Shown piece after piece: positions 7,820 to 14,404 of a DNA stretch of 38,144 nt. A model generated the notes under the pieces. It was not told where the DNA came from. It was given only the letters and a program-made list of their open reading frames with translations, and searched no databases. This stretch comes from Bacteroidota bacterium. Lineage in GTDB: Bacteria > Bacteroidota > Bacteroidia > UKL13-3. The stretch covers positions 1 to 38,144 of the forward strand of contig CANHGM010000026.1 of NCBI GenBank assembly GCA_947460345.1. Direction: 5' to 3'. Each line of letters starts with the position of its first letter. Position 1 is the stretch's first letter. A program made the position numbers and the translations under genes.

Positions 7820-7849
7820 TTGACATTTTTTTTTAAATATGTATATTTG
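7819..7849 (+). promoter_or_regulatory. Bacteroidota-type promoter of the HtrA protease gene
   Basis: ATTG (7819-7822, three of four matches to TTTG), 19 bases, then TATATTTG (7842-7849), an exact TAnnTTTG. The predicted leader of about 21 bases leads to the ATG at 7877. The promoter overlaps the end of the preceding terminator's T-tract. Confidence 0.55.
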
Positions 7850-7876
7850 AACAAAAATTTTAAATTAATTAATCTT

Positions 7877-9316
7877 ATGAAAAAAATCATCATCACCTCA
7901 GCTATTGTAGGCATTGTATCAGGTATATGTGGTGCTTTTATTTTTCAAAAAGCAGCTACATCTAATTCCAGTATTAGCTTCGTACAAGAAGCAACTCATT
8001 CAAACGAACCATTTAGACAAGCAAGTTATCATGGCGTTGCTGTTCCTAGTTTTACAGATGCTTCTAAAAAAGCAACACCAGCCGTAGTATATATAAAAAC
8101 TATTACACAAAACAAGCAGCAACAAGGCAATGCTTTTGACTTTTGGAATTTTGATTTTTTTGGGCAAAGAGGTCCTTCTAGTAGTTCAGGTTCAGGTGTA
8201 ATAATAAGTGACGATGGGTATATAGTTACTAATAACCATGTGGTTGAAGATGCTGATGATATTGAAGTAATATTAAATAACCAAAAGAGATCATTTAAAG
8301 CTAAAATTATAGGCCGTGATCCTTCAACTGATTTAGCCCTGTTAAAAATAGATGCTAAAGGTTTACCTAAAATTTCATTTGGTAGTAGTGATGGGATTTT
8401 AGTTGGAGATTGGGTGTTGGCGGTAGGCAATCCATTTAATTTAACTTCAACTGTTACTGCAGGTATAGTAAGTGCGAAAGGTAGAAATATTAATATAGTA
8501 AATAATTCATTTCCTATAGAATCATTTATTCAAACTGATGCAGCTATTAACCCAGGGAACAGTGGTGGAGCATTAGTTGATTTAATGGGTAATTTAGTAG
8601 GTATAAACACAGCTATTGCATCAAATACAGGTTCGTATAACGGATATGGGTTTGCCATACCCTCAAATATGGTTGCTAAAATTGTAAAAGACCTAATAGA
8701 ACATGGTGAAGTGCAAAGAGGATATACTGGTATGACTATGAAAGATATTACCAGTGAATTGGCAGAAAAATTAAATTTAACAGGAAATGCTGGAGTATAT
8801 GTGCAACAAGTGATGGAAGAAGGACCAGCTGACCAAGCAGGAATAGCTGCAGGAGATGTAATAACCAAAGTTGATGGAAAAACCATGGAAAGTTTAGCCA
8901 ACGTAGACGAACAAATAAGCTTGCATCGCCCAGGTGATTTAGTTAAAGTCACTTATGAAAGAAAAGGAAAAATAATAGAGTCAACTATTAAACTCATCAA
9001 CAAAGAAGGCAACACAGCCATACTTAAGAAATACACTTATAAGTCTAACAGTTTAGGTGCAGAACTTACACCAGTTTCAAAAACTGAAAAAGATCAATAT
9101 GGTATAGAACATGGAATTAAAATTACTGGTATTAAAGCCGGAAAACTTAGAAACATGGGATTTCAAGAAGGAAGCATCATCACTAGGTTTAACAACAAAG
9201 CTTATGACAAACCAGAAGAGTTGGAGAAAGTAATTAATGAAGCAAAAGGAAGTATCAGTATAGAAGGAGTAAACCCACAAGGGGGTAGATTTAATTATAA
9301 CTTCTTCGGATATTAA
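7877..9316 (+). CDS. degP: HtrA/DegP-family periplasmic serine protease
   Basis: A 479-residue protein from the chosen start. The frame is open back to 7805, but that lies inside the preceding terminator, and the ATG at 7877 opens a proper signal/anchor sequence (residues 1-22). A trypsin-like domain follows with the triad in the expected motifs: His121 in 'TNNHVVED', Asp152 in 'DPSTDLALLKI' and Ser229 in 'NPGNSGGALVD'. PDZ1 is at about 275-375 ('RGYTGMTMKDIT ... AGVYVQQVMEEGPADQAGI') and a shorter PDZ2 at about 390-479. It degrades or refolds misfolded envelope proteins. Single gene with its own promoter and a shared terminator at 9333-9366. HtrA/Deg family certain; DegP versus DegQ not resolvable. 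Confidence 0.93.
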   Translation: MKKIIITSAIVGIVSGICGAFIFQKAATSNSSISFVQEATHSNEPFRQASYHGVAVPSFTDASKKATPAVVYIKTITQNKQQQGNAFDFWNFDFFGQRGPSSSSGSGVIISDDGYIVTNNHVVEDADDIEVILNNQKRSFKAKIIGRDPSTDLALLKIDAKGLPKISFGSSDGILVGDWVLAVGNPFNLTSTVTAGIVSAKGRNINIVNNSFPIESFIQTDAAINPGNSGGALVDLMGNLVGINTAIASNTGSYNGYGFAIPSNMVAKIVKDLIEHGEVQRGYTGMTMKDITSELAEKLNLTGNAGVYVQQVMEEGPADQAGIAAGDVITKVDGKTMESLANVDEQISLHRPGDLVKVTYERKGKIIESTIKLINKEGNTAILKKYTYKSNSLGAELTPVSKTEKDQYGIEHGIKITGIKAGKLRNMGFQEGSIITRFNNKAYDKPEELEKVINEAKGSISIEGVNPQGGRFNYNFFGY

Positions 9317-9332
9317 CAGATATATAAAGCAT

Positions 9333-9366
9333 AAAAAAAGCAGCATTATTTGATGCTGCTTTTTTT
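9333..9366. terminator. Bidirectional terminator between htrA and glnN
   Basis: A seven-A run plus GCAGCAT pairs with ATGCTGC plus T-run around a six-base loop. With T-tracts on either strand and converging genes (ending 9316 and 9384), it probably serves both. Confidence 0.85.
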
Positions 9367-9383
9367 ATGTTTTTGAAGAGATT

Positions 9384-11567
9384 TTATTTTAAAAATAGAA
9401 TTTCTCTATATTTAGGTAAAGGCCATAACCCATCTTCAATGGCTAGCTCTAATTTGTCGCTATGGTATCTAATGGTATCAAAATAAGGTTTCACTTTATC
9501 GCAATATGCATTTGCACGTTGGTGCATATTTTCAATATTGTTTGCTAGTTTTCTTTCTTCGATCATTTGATCTACCGCTTGTTTTATTGTATTTATATGG
9601 TTTGAAATTTCAGTAACCATTTCAAGTTGAGTAGCATACATATCTTTTTTCAAACCTGCATTGATTAGCGTTGAAACATTTTGGCCTAACCTGGTTTGAT
9701 AAGAAACTGCAGCAGGTATAATTTGAGTAGTAGCCATCTCCCCTATTACCCTACTTTCTATTTGAATTTTCTTTACATAAGTTTCGAGCATAATTTCATG
9801 ACGAGCTTCTAATTCACGTTCAGTAAAAATGCCATTATTGACAAACAACTTTTTTGATTGTTTAGATATATAAGCATCTAGAGCATTAGGCGTTGTTTTT
9901 ACATTACTTAAACCTCTTTCTAAAGCTTCGGCAACCCATTCATCGCCATATCCATTACCTTCAAATAAGATTCTTTTACTAGATTTTAAATATTTTTTAA
10001 GAATGGTTACAATAGCTAATTTTTCGGGCTCTCCAGCTTTGATTAATTTATCTACTTCATCTTTGAATTGCAACAATTGATCAGCCATTATGGTGTTCAT
10101 CACAATCATAGCACTGGCACTGTTAGCACTACTACCTACTGCTCTAAATTCAAATTTATTACCAGTGAAAGCAAATGGCGATGTTCTGTTTCTATCTGTA
10201 TTATCAACTAAAATTTCAGGTATTTTTTTGATATTAATTTTATTATCACCTTCTTTTCTAGGGCGTCCTATTTGTGAGGTAACTTCTTTTTTAAATTCAT
10301 TCAATACTTTTGTTAATTGACTTCCTATGAATACAGACATGATAGCAGGAGGAGCTTCGTTGGCTCCCAATCTGTGGTCGTTTGCAGCAGAAGCAATAGA
10401 AGCTCTCATCAAATCAGCATGGTCATGAACAGCTTTAATCACATTGATAAAAAATGTAAGAAATTGCAAGTTGTTTTTAGGGGTATGACCTGGAGAAAGC
10501 AGATTCTCACCAGTATCAGTGGTGATGCTCCAGTTATTATGTTTACCAGAACCATTTACACCAGCAAAAGGTTTTTCGTGAAACAACACTCTTAGGTTAT
10601 GTTTTCTAGCAATTTTTTCCATTAAATCCATTAATAACTGATTGTGGTCAATGGCTAAATTTACTTCCTCATACATAGGAGCACATTCAAACTGACCAGG
10701 GGCAACTTCATTATGACGTGTTTTTAAAGGTATACCAAGTTTAATAGCTTCACATTCCATATCAACCATATAACTATGGATACGCTCAGGTATTGAACCA
10801 AAGTAATGGTCTTCTAATTGCTGACCTTTAGCAGGAGGATGACCCACTAAAGTTCTACCAGAAATCATTAAGTCTTGACGTGCATTAAAAAGTGCTTCAT
10901 CAACCAAAAAATATTCTTGTTCAATACCTAAAGAAGCAGTTGCTTTTTTAACATTTCTATCAAAATAGCTTTGGCAAACAGCCACAGTAGCTTCTTCTAA
11001 TTGATGAAGTGCTTTTAATAAAGGAGCTTTAAAATCTAACGCTTCACCTGTATAACTAACAAAAACTGTAGGAATGCATAAAGTTTTTCCACTTGGATAT
11101 TCCATAACAAAAGCAGGACTAGAAGGGTCCCAAGCAGTATATCCTCTGGCTTCAAATGTATTTCTTAGTCCACCATTAGGGAAAGAAGAAGCATCAGGTT
11201 CTTGTTGAACAAGTGCATTACCACTGAATTTTTCGATAGCTCTATCGCCTTCAGAAGGTTCAAAAAAAGCATCGTGTTTTTCAGCAGTGCTACCTGTAAG
11301 AGGCTGAAACCAGTGTGTGTAGTGAGTACAGCCCATTTCTAATGCCCATTGTTTCATACCTGCTGCTATTTGGTCAGCATGTATTCTGTCTAATGCAATA
11401 CCACGTCTAATTGATTTTTCAATTGCCTGATATGCCTCTTTTGCCAAATAAACCTTCATTTTTTCGTAACCAAATACGTTTTTTCCATAAAGTTCAGACA
11501 ATTTGCTAGGTGAAAAAATTTCTAGAGCTTGTCTGTTGTTTACCATTTTTAATGCTTCAAATCTCAT
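9384..11567 (-). CDS. glnN: Glutamine synthetase type III
   Basis: A 727-residue enzyme, the usual length for the GSIII family and far longer than GSI (about 470). It makes glutamine from glutamate, ammonia and ATP in the cytoplasm. Visible signatures: N-terminal 'FGYEKMKVYL' and 'THYTHWFQPLTGSTAEKHDAF' (the GSIII beta-grasp region), 'GIEQEYFLVDEALF' (metal-binding Glu residues), 'LKTRHNEVAPGQFECAP', the ATP/glutamate-site 'FAGVNGSGKHNNWSI', 'NDHRLGANEAPPAI' and 'DRNRTSPFAFTGNKFEFRAVGSS'. The C-terminal extension (about 590-727) is helical. Single gene with a -7-like box upstream at 11611-11618 and about 490 gene-poor bases behind it. No PII (glnB) or ammonium transporter gene is nearby. Confidence 0.96.
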   Translation of the reverse strand: MRFEALKMVNNRQALEIFSPSKLSELYGKNVFGYEKMKVYLAKEAYQAIEKSIRRGIALDRIHADQIAAGMKQWALEMGCTHYTHWFQPLTGSTAEKHDAFFEPSEGDRAIEKFSGNALVQQEPDASSFPNGGLRNTFEARGYTAWDPSSPAFVMEYPSGKTLCIPTVFVSYTGEALDFKAPLLKALHQLEEATVAVCQSYFDRNVKKATASLGIEQEYFLVDEALFNARQDLMISGRTLVGHPPAKGQQLEDHYFGSIPERIHSYMVDMECEAIKLGIPLKTRHNEVAPGQFECAPMYEEVNLAIDHNQLLMDLMEKIARKHNLRVLFHEKPFAGVNGSGKHNNWSITTDTGENLLSPGHTPKNNLQFLTFFINVIKAVHDHADLMRASIASAANDHRLGANEAPPAIMSVFIGSQLTKVLNEFKKEVTSQIGRPRKEGDNKINIKKIPEILVDNTDRNRTSPFAFTGNKFEFRAVGSSANSASAMIVMNTIMADQLLQFKDEVDKLIKAGEPEKLAIVTILKKYLKSSKRILFEGNGYGDEWVAEALERGLSNVKTTPNALDAYISKQSKKLFVNNGIFTERELEARHEIMLETYVKKIQIESRVIGEMATTQIIPAAVSYQTRLGQNVSTLINAGLKKDMYATQLEMVTEISNHINTIKQAVDQMIEERKLANNIENMHQRANAYCDKVKPYFDTIRYHSDKLELAIEDGLWPLPKYREILFLK

Positions 11568-11610
11568 ATTATTATTGTTTTATGATTTAAATAGATGTAA
11601 AATACAACAA

Positions 11611-11618
11611 CAAAAGTA
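11611..11618 (-). promoter_or_regulatory. Candidate -7 box for glnN
   Basis: The minus strand reads TACTTTTG, an exact TAnnTTTG, about 44 bases before the glnN start codon. No good TTTG lies at the expected spacing, so only the -7 half is supported. Confidence 0.4.
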
Positions 11619-11790
11619 ATAATTTAATTATTAATAAAACGGATTTTTTTAAAGATTTTTAAACAAAAAAATTAAATTAGAACAGCAATTTAAAAAAAAT
11701 TAATATGTAAATATCACATTACAATAAAATTTACTCGAAATTTAAAAAAATAACAAATTATACACAAATATAAATTTAACATTTAAAACT

Positions 11791-11937
11791 ATGAATATAA
11801 ATTCGTATCAAATATCTAAAATTATCGTTCTTTTATACATTATTTTAAACAATCAGGTTTATTTAGTGTATATTTTAACATTTAAAAAGCAAAATAAAAT
11901 ATTTTTAACGACAAACTTAAATAAAAACACAAAATGA
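11791..11937 (+). CDS. Possible 48-residue hydrophobic small protein
   Basis: ATG at 11791 opens a 48-codon frame ending in TGA at 11935-11937. The product has a hydrophobic central stretch (IVLLYIILNNQVYLVYIL) that could be one membrane helix, and a Lys-rich C-terminus. In DNA this AT-rich, stop codons should be frequent, so an open frame of this length is mildly unusual, but there is no homology cue, no Shine-Dalgarno and no clear promoter. It may be chance or part of a decayed gene. Confidence 0.15.
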   Translation: MNINSYQISKIIVLLYIILNNQVYLVYILTFKKQNKIFLTTNLNKNTK

Positions 11938-12059
11938 AGTCTAAAAATGAATTCAATCTGCTCAAAAGACATGCTATAGAATAACTTTAAATTAAATTAC
12001 AATAATTTTACAAATCAACTATTTTGCACTATGGATATAAATCTAGATTTAACTGTAAT

Positions 12060-12619
12060 ATGATAGGAGAAAAAATAACTATTTTTATTGTTGATGACCA
12101 TCAAATGTTAAGATGCAATCATTCAAAGCAATCTTAATATATTGCTAACAGATGTGCAGATACCTGAAGTGTCTGGGTTAGAGTTAACCAAGAGAATAAA
12201 GCAGAAAGTTCCACAATTGAAAGTATTGGTTTTAACCATGTTTTGTTACATGTCTATGATAAGTGATATGATATCAGCGGGAGTTTCTGACTATGTACTT
12301 AAAACACTGGTAAAGAAGAATTAAAAGAGGCATTGTTAAAAATATATGCAGGAGGACTTTTTATTAGTGATGAAGTTGCGGCTGAAATGATGAAAAACAT
12401 CACAAATCATCAAACAAATGATGAAAACAAAGCACATTTAACTGAAAGAGAGCTAGAGGTAGTAAAGTTAATTGCAGAAGATTATAATAATGCTAAGATA
12501 GCCGAACTACTATTTATCAGTGAAAGAACAGTAGAAACACACAGAAAAATATATTTAGAAAAACGGACACTCATATAGCATTAGGTCTTGTTGAATATGC
12601 TAAAGAGGGGATGATATAA
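12060..12619 (+). pseudogene. Broken NarL/FixJ-family (LuxR-type) response regulator
   Basis: Three frame pieces add up to a two-component response regulator. Piece one, from ATG 12060, reads IGEKITIFIVDDHQML, the receiver start with its acidic pair. An out-of-frame join (about 12108-12112) follows, skipping roughly 30 receiver residues. Piece two reads LLTDVQIPEVSGLELTKR with the phospho-acceptor Asp, up to 'SAGVSDYVLK'. A one-base loss at the A-run near 12300-12305 changes frame into 'GKEELKEALLKIYAGG ... LTERELEVVKLIAED ... ISERTVETHRK', the LuxR helix-turn-helix. A second one-base loss at the A-run near 12544-12549 leads to 'TDTHIALGLVEYAKEGMI' and TAA at 12617-12619. No histidine kinase gene is adjacent. 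Non-functional as drawn. Confidence 0.88.
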
Positions 12620-12624
12620 ACCAG

Positions 12625-12861
12625 CTATTGAAGTTCGGGATGTTGATCTTTTGCAGCAGATTTCAATATAATTTCAATACTACTTTCAGATGGTTCTAAT
12701 GATAACTCTGAAAGTTTAGCTAAAGTAGACGAGAGTTTCTCGTATTCTGATTTCAATTTTATATCAGACTTTAATGCTTTTAAAATTGCTTCCTTTTCTT
12801 TAGAAGATGATTCGTTGTAATAATAATTTAATAAATCTTCAAGTGTAAATATTGTTTCCAT
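12625..12861 (-). CDS. Small acidic protein downstream of the ECF sigma gene, anti-sigma-like
   Basis: A 78-residue helical, acidic protein, cytoplasmic by composition, with no signal or membrane helix. The start 'FTLEDLLNYYYNESSSKEKEAI' and the following 'SDIKLKSEYEKL' look like the N-terminal part of Bacteroidota anti-sigma factors, which begin with a 'L-x-x-Y-x-Y-N/G-E' helix, but the membrane and periplasmic parts are absent. It follows an ECF sigma gene on the same strand, separated by 140 bases that hold a strong terminator (12953-12992) and a candidate promoter of its own. A role in modulating that sigma factor is inference from sequence style and position. Confidence 0.7.
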   Translation of the reverse strand: METIFTLEDLLNYYYNESSSKEKEAILKALKSDIKLKSEYEKLSSTLAKLSELSLEPSESSIEIILKSAAKDQHPELQ

Positions 12862-12892
12862 GATTATCTTTATTTATAATACTGAATTAACG

Positions 12893-12924
12893 CAATATTA
12901 TTAATTAAAATTGTGACATTACAA
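12893..12924 (-). promoter_or_regulatory. Candidate promoter of the small anti-sigma-like gene
   Basis: On the minus strand TTG (12922-12924), 21 bases, then TAATATTG (12893-12900), one mismatch from TAnnTTTG. It lies past the sigma-gene terminator and would give a leader of about 26 bases. Confidence 0.35.
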
Positions 12925-12952
12925 TATTATTTAAATGTCTTTATAATTAAAA

Positions 12953-12992
12953 CGCTCATAAACAAACAAATAAATATGTTTGTTTATGAGCG
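12953..12992 (-). terminator. Strong hairpin terminator of the ECF sigma gene
   Basis: CGCTCATAAACAAACA (12953-12968) and TGTTTGTTTATGAGCG (12977-12992) form a perfect 16-bp stem with an 8-base loop. Read on the minus strand it starts 9 bases after the sigma-factor stop and is followed by TTTT. It is the longest perfect inverted repeat I noticed in the window. Confidence 0.8.
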
Positions 12993-13001
12993 AAATAAAT
13001 T

Positions 13002-13583
13002 TCATTGAACATTCATTTCTTGTTGAATAAGCATTTTCCTTAGGTTTAAAAGTGCGTAACGCATCCTACCTAAAGCTGTATTTACGCTCACTTGGGTTGC
13101 TTCAGCAATTTCTTTAAAACTCATATCACCATAATGTCTCATGATAATAACTTCTTGTTGAACAACAGGTAATAGCTTAATTAGGTTTCTAATATTGCTT
13201 TTATCCTCACGTTTAATAATAGAATCTTCAGCTGAATCTTGTTTTATAATCAGGTAACTAAAGATATCATTTCCTTCACTGTCAGTAATAGTGGGCTTGT
13301 TCTTTGCTTTTCGCAAATAGTCAATGCTCATGTTTCTGGCAATTCTAACAATCCAACGATTGAATCTACCATCATCAGAATACCTACAGTCTCTGATTTG
13401 ATTACAAGCTTTAATAAAGGTTTCTTGAAATATTTCTTCAGCTATATAACGGTCATTCACCACTGCGTAAATTGTACTAAAAACCTTGTTTTTGTGGCGA
13501 AGTAATAGAGTTTTAAAGCAACTGTCGTTGCCTGCGAGATAGCCCAATATGAGCTCATTGTCACTTAAAGAGGTTTTCTTCAT
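13002..13583 (-). CDS. ECF-type RNA polymerase sigma factor
   Basis: A 193-residue sigma-70 family protein of the extracytoplasmic-function class. Region 2 (about 20-90) contains 'LLLRHKNKVFSTIYAVV', 'AEEIFQETFIKA' and 'RFNRWIVRIARNMSIDYLRK', the core-binding and -10 recognition helices. Region 4 (about 130-185) has 'LPVVQQEVIIMRHYGDMSFKEIA' and 'VSVNTALGRMRYALLNLRK', the -35 recognition helix-turn-helix. The linker is loosely conserved. It redirects RNA polymerase to a dedicated gene set; the stimulus is unknown. No full-length membrane anti-sigma gene is nearby; only the 78-residue protein at 12625-12861 follows, beyond a strong terminator. The 298 bases upstream contain no gene. Confidence 0.94.
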   Translation of the reverse strand: MKKTSLSDNELILGYLAGNDSCFKTLLLRHKNKVFSTIYAVVNDRYIAEEIFQETFIKACNQIRDCRYSDDGRFNRWIVRIARNMSIDYLRKAKNKPTITDSEGNDIFSYLIIKQDSAEDSIIKREDKSNIRNLIKLLPVVQQEVIIMRHYGDMSFKEIAEATQVSVNTALGRMRYALLNLRKMLIQQEMNVQ

Positions 13584-13881
13584 GATAATAAAAAATTTAA
13601 TAAGAAGTGAAACTTAGAGATAAGTGTAGAGTTGGGCCTATAATGTTATATAATTAAATTGAAGCTAGAAGTTAAAAAAAATTAAATGTATATGTGCTTC
13701 AGATTATAAGGCTTGTTTTAATTGTTACTGCAAACGAACGTATTTTTTTTGAATAAACCAAATACTTTTTGCATTTAAGTATCAAAAAAAGAGAAATATT
13801 TTATATTTTGCTGATTAATAGGTTAATTTGTTTTGATTTTTTTTGGTTCGATACTTGTGTAGTTTGGTAAAAATTTAGTAA

Positions 13882-14307
13882 ATGAATACATTATTCAAAC
13901 ACATATTTATATTGATTTTTATTTTTCAATTTGTAATTACTGTAAATGGTCAAAGTAAGAACAATTTAAAAACAAGAGATACAATTAATATTTCAATCAA
14001 TAAAATTATCAAAACAAAAATTGATACGGGGCTAGCCACTTTTTATGGAAATATGTGGCATGGAAGACGCACTGCTAGTGGACTTCCATATCATAAAGAC
14101 AGTTTAACATGTGCACATAGAAACTACCCATTTGGTACAAAATTAAAAGTTACTAATTTAAAAAACGGAAAAACTGTTATTGTAAAAGTAACAGACAGAG
14201 GGCCGCATGTGAGGTATAGAATTATAGATTTATCAACAGCTGCAGCTAAGCAAATAAGTATGATAGCTGATGGAGTGGTAAAAGTTTCAGTAGAATTTAT
14301 TCCTTAA
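13882..14307 (+). CDS. RlpA-like double-psi beta-barrel protein
   Basis: A 141-residue secreted protein. A signal peptide (residues 1-24, ending VNGQ) and a short linker precede a double-psi beta-barrel (about 48-141): 'GLATFYGNMWHGRRTASGLPY', 'CAHRNYPFGTKLKVTNLKNGK', 'VKVTDRGPHV' and 'RIIDLSTAAAKQI'. His79 and Asp105 sit in the motifs (AHR, DRGP) that hold the catalytic residues of RlpA lytic transglycosylases, so it may cleave peptidoglycan glycan strands. Unlike enterobacterial RlpA it is not a lipoprotein and lacks the C-terminal SPOR domain that directs RlpA to septa. It is followed after 97 bases by the prc-like gene, which seems to have its own promoter. Confidence 0.88.
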   Translation: MNTLFKHIFILIFIFQFVITVNGQSKNNLKTRDTINISINKIIKTKIDTGLATFYGNMWHGRRTASGLPYHKDSLTCAHRNYPFGTKLKVTNLKNGKTVIVKVTDRGPHVRYRIIDLSTAAAKQISMIADGVVKVSVEFIP

Positions 14308-14365
14308 ACATATAACATTTTCAATAGCTATTTCGTTAAACACAAAAGAAAATACGAAAGTATAT

Positions 14366-14396
14366 TTTGAACTAAGCACAAACTAAAGTATAATTG
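14366..14396 (+). promoter_or_regulatory. Candidate promoter of the tail-specific protease gene
   Basis: TTTG (14366-14369), exactly 19 bases, then TATAATTG (14389-14396), one mismatch from TAnnTTTG. The ATG at 14405 is only 8 bases past the box, so the transcript would be leaderless or nearly so if this is the promoter. Confidence 0.45.
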
Positions 14397-14404
14397 CAAC
14401 AACT

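Larger units (their letters stand above)
11568..12059. other. Very AT-rich gene-poor region upstream of glnN
   Basis: About 490 bases dominated by A/T runs. It contains the likely glnN promoter at its left end and one short frame of 48 codons (11791-11937). I see no RNA gene, no strong hairpin and no recognisable gene remnant, although the right end abuts a broken response-regulator gene and could include decayed sequence from a former neighbour. Confidence 0.5.

Noticed and set aside
7805-7876. Upstream start for the HtrA protease adding 24 residues
   Set aside because: The extension begins inside the terminator stem of the preceding gene and overlaps the predicted promoter; the ATG at 7877 begins the signal sequence.
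10090-10595. Two plus-strand frames inside glnN
   Set aside because: Antisense to highly conserved glutamine synthetase motifs.
12142-12578. Two separate small genes (a receiver fragment and a LuxR helix-turn-helix fragment)
   Set aside because: They join into one response regulator if single bases are restored, and neither fragment is a complete domain protein; treated as one pseudogene.
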